Below are positions 21,615 to 32,399 of a stretch of 64,000 bases of DNA, piece by piece (positions within the stretch are counted from its first letter, which is position 1; every line of letters starts with the position of its first letter). A model generated the notes under the pieces. It searched no databases. It saw nothing but the letters and a program-made list of their open reading frames with translations, and was not told the DNA's origin. This stretch comes from Periplaneta americana (lineage: Eukaryota; Arthropoda; Insecta; Blattodea; Blattidae), in contig NC_091130.1 of assembly GCF_040183065.1 (NCBI RefSeq), positions 122,190,414-122,254,413 of the forward strand. The letters run 5' to 3'. The position numbers and the translations under genes were made by a program.

Positions 21615-22923
21615 TATCGGTGACCAAAATTCGAGCTGCAGTGATTACATGCGACAGACAGCCTATGAAGTAAGGAGACGGAGGAAAGGTACTTGGCATG
21701 AAAACTACAACCAGTGGTGGTTCCTGTACTAACATCTTGATCAATCCCGTGGATAAAATCTCAAGCTTTGCTGTATCAGTAATGTCATTGTTGTCATCAA
21801 GAGCCAGTGAATAATATACGATATTTCTTGCTTCTATTTTTAACCTTCCTGTTGAATATAATCTGTAATTTTCTAAATTCTTCTCTCCATATTTGATCAA
21901 GAATTTCGTAGCTTTTCAAAATTAAAAACTTCTTATGGACAAGTTATTTAGCTATTTTATGCTCGACCATGCCGAAATGTAGTAATTATACACCTGGTAG
22001 CAGTCCTTTAATGGATGTCATTAAAGTACACCTATTCATTAAAGTTCAGATTTTCGATTATTCTCGGATATGCAATCCAAAGACAACAAGGGAAATGTCA
22101 CGGAGGCTGGAAATCCAATACTGTCGCAGAAGGTTATGTTCTGTTACTATAATAATTAGCGTTAATTGTAAATAATATTCATTCAAATAAATTCAATTTG
22201 TCATCTCGTTTTTCAATTCTAGATCAATTTGTAGGTTATATCAAGACTAATGTTCTCTAGGTTATATCAAGGTCAATGATATTCGTGCCTCGGAAAAAAA
22301 TCAATTCTTTCGCGTCTGCGCACATCTCACAATTCAGATCAGTTCTGTTCGTCACTTAACATAACCATAACATGAAAACTTACGAATAGGCCTAATTTCA
22401 AGTTAGAAATATGGTCGAGCATAAAAAGTCGTATGAAACTTGCCTATAATGGTAATTAAGACGCTCGTATGAAAATTATGAAACTCGCTTGCGCTCGTTT
22501 CATAAACATACTCGCATCTTAATTAGTACAATTATAGGCTCGTTGCATAATGTACTATTAATCATTAGTTTTTTGAGAAATTCTATTCCATTAAAACACT
22601 TTAGAGCACGAGATATTTCAAACCCCATTAAGTAGCTGACTTCCTTACATTTATTTATGTCATCTTTCTCTTCCTAGCTATGATTTAAGACATGTCAATT
22701 CCTGCCGTTTAACAGTTCGTTGGCACATAATATTCAATCAGTTTTTCTACAATATTATTATTAAATATTTAACTAATAAATAGTTACCCTCCTCTAAAGA
22801 TTAAGAAAATTAAAAATGAGATGAAACATAATAATTTTATCCTTCTAGGGAAGAGATCTAAAAGAGCAATATTCATGCACGTTAAGAAGAATATTATAGA
22901 AAACATAGCCTACTTGGTGGTCA

Positions 22924-22975
<52 letters not shown>

Positions 22976-23263
22976 ATTATTCAGCTTGGCAATTAATGTT
23001 TCTATATACTCCTAACTGAACCGTTCAGCAAAGTAAACATATTACATTTTGTCCAACAGAACAAAAAAAAAAGTTATCCTCATTCTTTACGAAACCACCT
23101 CTTACTGCTTTTAGATACAGAGTTTGTAGGGCGACATGATACCGCCACTGCTTGCCTTCAGTACGTGAATGAAACACACAGCAATGTACAGGAAACTCCT
23201 CGTACCCGTTTGAATGTCTGTGATTACACGATGTAATCACGAAATCCACTTTGGTCGCCGCTG
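21615..23263 (-). mobile_element. hAT element with perfect 8-bp TSD
   Basis: Target duplications ATCTAGTT flank it at 21607-21614 and 23264-23271. The right end reads inward CAGCGGCGACCAAAGTGG and the left end TATCGGTGACCAAAATTC, imperfect inverted repeats typical of hAT. The minus-strand frame 21640-21900 contains IVYYSLALDDNNDITDTAKLEI, as in GTF2I-repeat-like/DUF4371-type hAT transposases. An internal (ATT)n tract lies at 22926-22976. A second copy in the opposite orientation is at 46033-47047. This copy also carries a later insertion (about 21957-22560). Confidence 0.85.
21957..22560. mobile_element. Insertion inside the hAT element
   Basis: Comparison with the hAT copy at 46680-46760 shows about 600 extra bases here. 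Part of it is bounded by the inverted pair TTTTATGCTCGACCAT (21957) and ATGGTCGAGCATAAAA (about 22411). The rest (22428-22560) contains the palindromic phrase GAAACTCGCTTGCGCTCGTT. A short frame starting MPKCS at 21969 recalls the start of THAP domains, but the rest does not fit, so the family is unknown. Confidence 0.55.
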
Positions 23264-23271
23264 ATCTAGTT

Positions 23272-23905
23272 ACTCGTATGTTAAAATAACTGGAATATTT
23301 ATTATTACTTGATTCTACTTTTAAAAAGACAAGTAATTCATGTGGGAAGTCAATGGCATATTTTCCCAGTGACTTGAGTTGAGAGTAACGACATGTTCTA
23401 AGCTCTTGGATGCACGGTTGTGGAAATCGTTGGACCCATAATATCTCAATTTTGGGTCGCCATGCTAAACTTTTATTTGAAGTTCAGGTTGTAAAATCGG
23501 AGTATTGGATTCGGAGCTCTGAACGTCAAACTCGCCCATGTAAACTCCAGAAGTGCACATTATTCTGTTGAGTGTTGTCATAACAAATATATTAATGCTG
23601 CTGTTCGCTTTCCTGAGTAGGGAGTGGAAGAAACTCGTCATAAAACCGTCGCAGTGACTCATATCCTCAAGTACACCTGTGCAGTGGAACTACATTCTGC
23701 TGTGGAGGGCACTAATTTTATCGTTCTACTGTAATGGCCGCGGAGTACATGCATACCTGCTGGTGCTTCTTGTCGGATATTATTTGACTAGAGACATGGT
23801 ATTATACAGTGGCGACTCGTGATATTTTTTGTATGTAGGATATGAGATTGACGACTGAAGACAAAGACAGAAACTAATATTAATAATAACATAATATTAG
23901 TTATG

Positions 23906-23960
<55 letters not shown>

Positions 23961-23990
23961 GAATAATAGAGCATGCAAAATCAATACAAG
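23272..23990. other. No gene; possible hAT end and (AAT)n tract
   Basis: CAGTGGCGACTCGTGATAT near 23809 looks like a hAT terminal repeat. An (AAT)n tract runs from about 23905 to 23960. No coding sequence is recognised; the 65-residue frame at 23465-23662 is not supported. Confidence 0.45.
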
Positions 23991-24228
23991 TACCGTAAAG
24001 TGGGGATATTTCGGACGCAGGGGTAACATCAGACGGTAATTCAATTTATCATATTTTATGTTGGTAACACCAGTTCACCAATGGGTCTTTAAAAATGTGC
24101 AGAAACATACGAACATAGTAAAAAGCGCGGAAAAGATGCTAAGAACTGGTGTTACCAACATAAAATATGATAAATTGAATTACCGCCTGATGTTACCCCT
24201 GCGTCCGAAATATCCCCACTTTACGGTA
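23991..24228. mobile_element. 238-bp foldback MITE with TA ends
   Basis: The element starts TACCGTAAAGTGGGGATATT and ends with its inverted copy. The arms extend about 86 bp each (23991-24076 and 24143-24228) with very few mismatches, around a 66-bp centre. TA at both ends suggests a Tc1/mariner-type target. It sits next to a hAT transposase fragment. Confidence 0.85.
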
Positions 24229-24311
24229 GGCCTATGTTGGTCTTTGACTCATCATTCTGGAACTGGCAATTTATTAGTAATGAAGTTCGATTCTCCTCCC
24301 CATTTTAGTTG

Positions 24312-24490
24312 CGAAGCTAGACTCCTAAGCCATTGTACTGCCCGATATTAATCGATGCTCCGTCGTACGTTTGTGCAATTAATTTCTTGCTACAGTTAAA
24401 TTCTTCTAAATAAGCAAATAGGCCTACAACTTCAGATATTCTTTCGACTGTCCTTTCATCTGAAAGTCCTGTTAATTCCTGTGTTTTATT
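24312..24490 (-). pseudogene. hAT transposase fragment (ZMYM/DUF4371-like)
   Basis: Minus-strand translation gives LSDERTVERISEVVGLFAYL and LIAQTYDGASINIGQYNGLG, then a stop. The YDGAS motif with the preceding helix is characteristic of DUF4371-type hAT transposases, around a catalytic Asp. The flanks are truncated. Confidence 0.7.
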
Positions 24491-25800
24491 ATAGATACTT
24501 TATTTATTTTTATGTATTTTTTATTCATTTTGTTTTTTATATTATATAATTTTAATCTATTTACTATTTAGTTTATGAAAATGTAATCATTAGACTAAAA
24601 ATGTAAGAATTTGACTGAAAATGTAATATTATGCCGTTTTATTTTCGGCACTCTGTGTTTCTTTCTTTGTTTTTCTTTTTTTTTTCCTTATTCATGTCAT
24701 TTTTCTGTTGTTAGATACCCTTACTTCTCATAGGTGGCGTCCTATCCGCCATTTTGGGTCTCATTCTTCCTTTTTATAGATAGCTTGTTCTTCTTTCCCC
24801 TATTCATGGTCTGATACTTCTCACGTATAAGGAGCGAATTTAAGTTATCACGTGGTATGGGCTTTTGAATTTCACTGGCTCTGTTCTTATTATTTATTAA
24901 TTAGCGTCGTTTTCCGGTGAAGAGCGGTGGACGCGTAGAGGCTTGGGTCGACGCTCGAAGAGAATGGTTGTGGAACAGCCATTGAGAGCCGGGGCTTTTT
25001 GTTTGGCGGTGATCTGTGATGAAAGAGCTGCTGTAGTCGGGACTCGATCTGGGATAGTATTTAACTACGTGTGCAACCGTGGCCGGGCTGTGGAGTGTTA
25101 GAGTTGTGTGATGATGTTGGCATGGTGGTTGGAGAGACATCATTGTTGGTTGATTTCGAGGCTGGTCTGCCTACGATCATAACAGGTTTTTCAACATTAG
25201 TAATTGTATGTTTCTTTTAAGTAATATAAGTATATTTGCTCTCATGCAGGGGATTATGTAATTCACTTTTGTTTTAAGTATCCGCTGGCATTTCGTCAAT
25301 GGTATATTTTATATTAGTTGTGTTTACCTTCATGTTGGTACTTCCTACCGCATTCAAGAAGTATAGTATTGTCAACCAATTAACTTATAATCTGTTATTA
25401 CAGATTGTGTCATTATTGTGTGTAATGGGGAATGCCAGTTGAGTGACGAGTATTTGGCAAGCCAGTCCCGAAGGATTAGTAGAGTTATAGTTGACTTTAT
25501 TCCCCCTGCATCCATTTTGTTTATTTTCTTCTTACCGGAAGTGTTATCTAATAAATGAAAACAGATAGTTTATTACTAAAGATGAGGGATTTGTGCGGTT
25601 TGTCGTCAGGTTGCGTGTGCATAGACGTTATACAGCTGTATGCCCAGTGCCTGTGTTGACTTCCGACGTAAACAAACCACGCGAAGAGTACAGCCTAAAA
25701 ATGACAAATGCAACGCTCCGTTAAGGTCTAGCAGATGACAATATACAAATATGAGGAATATGTAGAAACATTAGTATAGTTAGAAGAAGAAACTTGCCTT
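24491..25800. other. Repeat-poor stretch, no confirmed gene
   Basis: This is one of the few stretches without a family I recognise. It is GC-richer at 24900-25150. CCGCCATTTTGG (about 24746) resembles a YY1 site and ACCGGAAGTG (25534) an ETS site, both common in housekeeping promoters. The 80-residue minus-strand frame at 24901-25143 is rich in His, Ser and Pro and is not recognised. A host promoter or 5' exon is possible but unproven. Confidence 0.3.
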
Positions 25801-25809
25801 TGTGATTAA

Positions 25810-27110
25810 TCCATAGTTTCAGAGCCATCACAAGCCGAATTGCACTGCACTACTAACATTCTTAAATTACCGATTGTCAAACGACGTCGTCGATCATTCA
25901 AACAGTTTTTGAACTGCGAAAAGTTTCTTTCAACATCACAGGACGTTAACGGTGCATATGTCAAGTATACATCCTATCGTCTGATGATTTTGCATTATTA
26001 AGCATGTTACAAATTGTTAAATAGCTCTTATTTTTCTGTTATTTATTTTTTATTCTCTGTGTGCAAGGTCCTGGAGGTCCTTCCTTGATTTTTTCTGACA
26101 CCTCTTTTATTATAGGTATGCCCTTGGATATTTCCAAACCAGACGTTTCTAACTGTGTTATGCTTTCCGGTATCGTTCCGTGATTTTGGTGTATGAACTT
26201 GATATCTTCAAACAGTTTAGAGGAAATAAGAGATTTGGCAGTATTAATGGCAGATGCGTTTTCAGTACTTAAAGCATCATTTACTTTTATAACTGAAGTG
26301 TAATTTACTGCATAATATGAGACAGGCTCTACCCAAGTATCCCATCTTATAATTATTTGGTGGAAGTGTAATACCTGGTGCAATGTCTCGAAATTTTTGT
26401 ATCCTTGCAGGCGCCTTAAGAAATATTTTCATCATTGCAGATATGAAGGTCTCAACACCACGAAACATAGCACGGATCTCCTCAGCCAATTTATGAAGAC
26501 CATGAGCAAGGCACGTTATGTGAATAATGTTTTTATACTGTCCTTTTATTCCATTTGCTGCCTTCACCATATAGGGGGCAGCATCGGTAACGAATAGTAG
26601 TACATCTTCGTACCTAACCTCAAGAGGCCATAGAAGACACATAGCATTATGAAGCAAGACTTCAATAGAATTATGTTTCACTTTATCCAAAACCTCAGCA
26701 GTCAATAAAAAGATTTTACCTGGACCGTCCCTTGATAGTACACCTACAATTACGTTTGCCACAAATCTGCCTGTTGCATCGGTACTTTCATCTATTGACA
26801 CCCAGATTTTGTTACCGTTGACAGATCTTCTAATATAACCCAATGAATTTTCATAGCAATCAGATACATATTCTGTACGGAGAGTTGTCTGATTCGGAAC
26901 GGGCTGCTTGGTATATTTTTCCAAAATCCTCGAACGGAATATTTGCTTTAATCATCATCGCACATAAATTCTTAGCAAATTCTGATTTTGCATTTGATAC
27001 TGATTTTGATGTTGAAGGAATCACCACCTTTAAAGCGTGTGCAATTTTGCCTTTATGTTTTCTGCTGTTACAATGTCTTTCTACGTAATACTTCCTACGT
27101 AATATTGTAA
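25810..27110 (-). pseudogene. hAT transposase relic (CGGBP1-related type)
   Basis: Going down the minus strand from about 27110: KIAHALKVVIPSTSKSV and AMMIKANIPFEDFGKIY, a frameshift near 26925, then the long frame 26277-26924 with IWVSIDESTDATGRFVANVI, the hAT catalytic-core motif, DVLLFVTDAAPYMVKA and HITCLAHGLHKLAEEIR. A second frameshift near 26350 leads to 26039-26383 (IRWDTWVEPVSYYAVNY). The C-terminal dimerisation region is further down (VERNFSQFKNCLNDRRRRLT, about 25860-25950). Nearly the whole transposase order is present but broken. CAGTGGTGAGCGGACG on the minus strand near 27234 may be the 5' terminus. Confidence 0.8.
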
Positions 27111-27119
27111 TTTCATACT

Positions 27120-27566
27120 CACATACTGTACATACAATTTTATTGTGTTTACTTACAAAGTATTTAATTTCATATTCTTTGTTTGCTTAGTTTCCGTCAT
27201 TGTAGGTAACTACTGCTCACTACGTCCGCTCACCACTGCAGTGCATTGGACTATGAAGGTCTGTGTTCGTTTCGTGTTGTTATGAAAAGACAGCAAGTAG
27301 GCAAATGGATAGCGTGTAGTTGCATTTCTTTTGGTTGCACTAGTCTTAGTCATTCACCTGTCTGTCCACCTATGCTCCCTGTCGAGTCAACGTGTTTTTC
27401 GTGCTGCGCACAAACCCCTCATCTTAATTTATTACTTATGCTGAGTGTTTAATTTGTTCCACCTCACCCATGAAACTATCGACCCTATCGTACGTTTGAC
27501 GGAAGGGTAAAAGTATTATTTATACTAATTATATAATTTAATCAGAGGCACGCCGTTTCAATATTA
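27120..27566. other. No recognisable gene
   Basis: Contains the likely outer end of the neighbouring hAT (near 27234). The 68-residue frame at 27246-27452 is not recognised. Confidence 0.4.
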
Positions 27567-27960
27567 GACTAAAAATGTAGTTGTAGGTGCAGTGTAATTA
27601 ACTAAGTTATGTCATGTAATTAAATAAGTTGATATGTAATTAATTATGATATGTAATTAAGTTGATATGTAAATAAATTAAGGTGTTATGTAATTAATTA
27701 AGATGATATGTAATTACTTAAATTTGTAATAGTTGGGTGAAATAGAAGTACTTGTTAGGTTTACTTTTGCTTATTGTAGGCGTTTTTATAGCATACTTTT
27801 TATTTATAGTCCTAGGTTTTTTGCATCTACTTATTTATAGTTAGAAATAAATTTACGCTTACTTTTCTTACTGTTGTAATTATTGTATTATTTTATATTA
27901 TATATCACTGCCACCGAGTGTATACCCAATTGTAGTGCTAATAAATACATACATACAAAA
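27567..27960 (+). mobile_element. LINE 3' UTR with (ACAT)n tail
   Basis: Repeated ATGTAATTAATTAA-type phrases lead to GTGTATACCCAATTGTAGTG and a TACATACATAC tail. The same sequence in reverse orientation ends the LINE at 39290-40240. This copy is truncated to its 3' UTR. Confidence 0.75.
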
Positions 27961-29156
27961 ATACATATTTTTAAATGACCAGTGAACTGAATTTAAGGAG
28001 ACTATAAGGGTAGTTGAAAATTCTCATTGTAGTCTCTGGCAGGATCTCAATCACCCAGAAAGAAGGGTCGTAGTATTAAGATATGCGGTCATATCCTCAA
28101 ACGCGGTTAAACTCAAGCCATACCCCGCTATCCGCACCCACCCCTGTTCACTAACTTCACTGTTAGAAATGCCGTTGGCTGTAAGATACTTGGATGGTAC
28201 CTCGGAAATTATTTCTGAGCTGTGCAGTGGCGGCAACTCACGACAGAAAGTGGAAGTGTAAAGGAAATTAATACGTCGGGAAGCATTGAAAACCAAAATC
28301 TGTAATTAAAATGTTTTCGCAGGAGTTAACATGTATGTTCTGTCCACAGAGGCACGAAATTAAACTGTAGGATCATCCTCATATCCTTCGCCACTGGCAT
28401 TAAACTCTTAGCAGTTTCTCATACATTTAAGAACCACGTCATCATCATCATCATCATCATAATCATCATCAATATCATTTGCAATAATTTCATTTTAATT
28501 GAAGTTCATGTTTTGTGTCAGAAGATAATTTCGTCCAGTTTCGAGTCCCTAAATGATGACAAGAAACATTTGTTAAGCTAATGAAATTACCAGAAACCTA
28601 TGAGCAATTATGGTATTACAGTCGAGGAGTTCATACGGTTATATGAAATTTATGGAGCAATATTGAAATTAGGATGGTGATACATAGAAACCCAAAGAGT
28701 GGGGCGGAAACTTACCCCTCAGTCGCTACATCCAGCACAACTCTTGGTCTAACACTTAGTGAAAGTTGGATATATTCAGTGAGAAACCAGAAGATGAAGT
28801 TCGGAGAAGAGCAAGGCAGCTTAAGACAGAATTAGTTAAGGTGTATTAACTTAAGATACAGAAGAATAATTAGAATTGAGCAAAAGACGTTAATAAACAT
28901 AATGACATGGCATAATAAGTTACGTGTTTAAATAGAATTAGATTGAGAAACTAGAACAGACTTTTTAGCATGGATTAGGAGATAGTAAAATAAATAATAT
29001 ACAGGAGTGTAGTCGTGTCAGTGCGAAGTCTCTGTACTCAATTCTGCAACCAGAAATGGGCCTGCTCCATTTATTTGTCCTTTTAAAATAATAATTACTT
29101 TCCTTGAGTCTCTTGTTTTTATAAGTATGGTTTGGTAGTATGTATAACAGCAGCTG

Positions 29157-29159
<3 letters not shown>
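27961..29159. other. No recognisable gene
   Basis: A CAT microsatellite lies near 28438-28470. CAGTGGCGGCAACTCACGAC near 28224 looks like a hAT end. The 81-residue frame at 28051-28296 is not recognised. Confidence 0.4.

Positions 29160-29225
<66 letters not shown>
29160..29225. repeat. (TAA)n microsatellite
   Basis: About 21 TAA units. The poly-leucine stretch in the minus-strand frame 28965-29660 comes from this tract. Confidence 0.9.
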
Positions 29226-29249
29226 GTTTATCTGCACAATTAAGTCAAA

Positions 29250-29545
29250 AGGAGAATAGCAACGGCAAAGGAAGCTTTTAATAGGAAAAGGAGCATCTTC
29301 TGCGGTTCTCTGGAGAAAGAACTGAGGAAGAGAGTAGTGAAGTGCATTGTGTAGAATGTAGCATTGTATGTGGCAGAAACATTTACGACGAAGTGAAGAG
29401 AAGAGAATAGAAGCATTTGAAATGTGGATATGGAGAAGGATGGAGCATGTGAAATGGACAGACGGAGTAATAAACCAAGCTGTGTTAGAAATATTGAATG
29501 AAGAAAGAATGATGCTTAAACTGATCAGAAAGAGGAAAAGGAATT
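29250..29545 (+). pseudogene. LINE reverse-transcriptase C-terminal fragment
   Basis: Plus-strand RIATAKEAFNRKRSIFCGSL, EKELRKRVVKCIV, then after a frameshift EKRIEAFEMWIWRRMEHVKW and ERMMLKLIRKRKRN, are typical of the C-terminal region of a non-LTR element related to the one at 9190-9755. It is cut off at 29545 by Penelope sequence. Confidence 0.8.
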
Positions 29546-30060
29546 TTGTTATGGGTGTGATGTGTTCTTTGTAATGTGTTTGAAATGATCTGCCTGTCTG
29601 TCCTATGTATAACAAAGAACACATCACAGCCATAACAAAATTAAAAAAACAGTTCCACATATGCAGAACATATCACAAATGCTAACCACTCATACAGAGA
29701 GATCAACACAGACATGGAAATTCTACACATCCAACCTAAAAGCCAGGAACTAAACACACTGGAACAATACGAAATATACTAAAACACATCCAAATGAAAT
29801 TCTCAACACACAATTCAATTTCAGAACACAATCTTTGACTCCACATTACACTACACAAACACACTCCCACAGGAAACAAACGAAGAGGTGCCAAGACCAG
29901 CAACAACAAGTTCTGATAATGGCCGAAAGCAGGTCGAAACATGTTAACAAGGTAACAAAAATTTAACACGTGAAAATCATATAATACATTTTCCAAAATG
30001 ATATAGGCCTAGTGTTAAAAGTTGTGTATTGAAGATGTACTATTTAATTTACGAATAAAC
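29541..30060 (+). pseudogene. Second Penelope-like copy with an inverted GIY-YIG stub
   Basis: The first part, 29541-29608, is the GIY-YIG segment in inverted orientation (minus strand LLYIGQTGRSFQTHYKEHIT). It is followed directly by the forward segment (about 29609 on, KEHITAITKLKK-like), then EILHIQPKSQELNTLEQYEI and the shared 3' end (AATGGCCGAAAGCAGGTCG). The head-to-head arrangement is typical of Penelope-like elements, which often carry partial inverted copies. No reverse transcriptase remains in this copy. Confidence 0.75.
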
Positions 30061-31805
30061 CTATGATAATGGTATAATACAGCAGAGATTAGAACGTACA
30101 ATAAAATATTGTAAACTATTAAAGCCATGTATTCCAGAATAAAAGAAAGATATGGTAGATGTTAATGGGGTATATTAAAGTAGAACAGGATTGAAGTACT
30201 TTATATTGGAGAATAAATAGTAAAACAGAACGCAAGGGAATAGGGGGAACTGCAAAATTTTAGTTCCACTAGTGACCATATGTATTGTAACGTTGTTTTC
30301 TACATGACGAAGAGGACTAGGGAGGCAATAAGCAGTTTTGAATCCCATAGCACCAATTTTAGACGCATGTTATATGAAACCAAGCCGTCCAGAGTTGCTA
30401 AACCAATTAGGCACTGTGGACAGCGAATTCCAATATCGCGAGAAAATATGCAGAATCACTAATAGTATGCATACCGAAACGTATTGATTCGCTAATGAAC
30501 AAGAGGTGTTGCGATACAAGCGCCACCATGCGACAGAATTTGTGCGCGCTCTAAAACCCTGGAATATGTACATAATTTGAGATTGTGATTTATATAAGGG
30601 AATTATATCTCTGAATATGAAGTACGCAGAGAACGTGACCCATAGTCGTTTACGTAATGATAATCTATGGAGGATCGAATACAAATCGCTTTGGTGCTAC
30701 GCTCTCAGTTAACTGAGAATTTAATGCATCGTAATAATTATATTGTTGGCTTGTTTTCTTATAGGCTCTACATTACGTTAGTTTACTTATATTTCTGATA
30801 TTCACATCTGTCTATCCCTATTTCCATTCTCCTCTTTCCTTCCAATCTTCGTTTTTACTTCTACATTTTCGCTAAGCTGGAGAATTAGAATTGTAGCTTT
30901 CAACCGTGCCGTTACGGTTACGACCAAATAGAACTAAATACACAATGTCGCCAACATAAAGGCATGATGTTGACCTGTGACATTGTTAGGATAATTTTTT
31001 TATCTCTCTCTACCTTCTTCGTTCTGAACATTACTGAGAGATAACACCACTGTTACTGACAAGGTTAGGTACTGTTTGATGAGCAGATACATATATTAGT
31101 CTCAATTAGACACACGGACAGTGATAAGGCTTATTAATATTTTGAAATATACTGTCGTTAGGATTATGTTGATCTTTAAAAGTATTTTGGAATATATTCT
31201 TATTAGAATTATATTGTTCCTTACCAATATTTTCAAATATATCGACGTTAGCCTTAGATACTAATATTTTCCTTATTAGCAAAATATCTCAGGAGGAACT
31301 GACGATAGGAACAGTTTGACTGTGACGCATGCGCGGATCTCTCATGCAGTGCCAGCTTGATACTTACCTGGATTTATTTTCGAGTGCAAATTCCAGATCA
31401 GATCAAAAAGTTCCCTTCGTCGTGGTGGTGGTGGTGGTGGCATGAAGTTATAAGAATATGTCAACTTTGTAATATTATACAACATGGTTATGTTCCAAAC
31501 CAATATTATGTTTCATGAATAGCTAAGATTGCAAAATTAAAAAAGAACTTGAAAATTCATCTATCAAACAATCAAACACCTCACTATTATGAAATATATA
31601 TCATTTCTCTATTCATACTTTTACCTCCTTTCTCTATTAATTTTACTACTTGTGTTTAATTACTGGGTTTAATACAGCTAGTTACTGAATAATATTATTT
31701 ACTTCTTAGTGTAGCTTATATGTTTAGGTTAAATGCTTTATTTCAGTTTTTATACGAAATTACTTTCTTGTAAAATAATTTTATTGTATGGTATCCATTG
31801 CAGTC
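30061..31805. other. No recognisable gene
   Basis: AT-rich. A short (GTG)n tract is at about 31420-31440. The 104-residue minus-strand frame at 30370-30684 and its opposite-strand partner match no family I know. Confidence 0.45.
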
Positions 31806-32399
31806 TACTGGGTGTTCATTTCAAAGTGTGTCATGACGTCACTGTTGTTGGGTCGCCGATTTGAAGCGAGTTTCAGCTTATATGTTAGAGAAGTTGCCTA
31901 TTATTTAAGGCGTTCTTCAATCTGAACTTGAGAACGTGTACGGTATAACTTGAACGTCGTAGCAACAGATGGCGGTCTGTACGATCTGTGTGCTACCATA
32001 ACCTCTTTCGAACTGTGTTTTGCTCCGGCAAGTCGTACGCAGGGTATTTGTTATCATCGGTTGCGTAAGGTAACATTCGACAACACAAATAAAATGCTCC
32101 GCGTCCATGTTGACCGTCGAAGTTAATGTCAACAAATACGTAAGTAATCGTCTTAACCCTCTCCCCATATCCCGACAGTACGTATTTCCAAACAGTTCAC
32201 ATTTCTGCCACTATAGGCGTTACCGTACGTATCGGTACGTACTCTTCAGAATGAACGCCGTACTTGCTACGCAACTTCTCTGCCTCATAGGTTATACACC
32301 TCTGCGGAAGTGTAGGAAGATTGAATTCTCTAGGCTCATCGGCTAGCCACATGACGGCATACAGCGAGCCATGACACATTTTGAACTGAACACCCAGTA
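31806..32399. mobile_element. TA-flanked non-autonomous transposon
   Basis: Ends are TA then CTGGGTGTTCATTTCAAAGT at 31806 and the inverted CTGGGTGTTCAGTTCAAAAT at 32397 followed by TA. The inverted match covers about 29 bp. The 590-bp interior has short frames on both strands but no transposase motif. TA duplication points to Tc1/mariner. Confidence 0.75.

Noticed and set aside
28965..29660. 231-residue minus-strand frame with a GIY-YIG start and poly-leucine
   Set aside because: It strings together the inverted Penelope stub, antisense of a LINE fragment and a (TAA)n tract. Only the GIY-YIG stub is meaningful.
30370..30684. 104-residue minus-strand frame
   Set aside because: No recognisable domain and a competing frame on the other strand. 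Kept only as part of an unannotated stretch.
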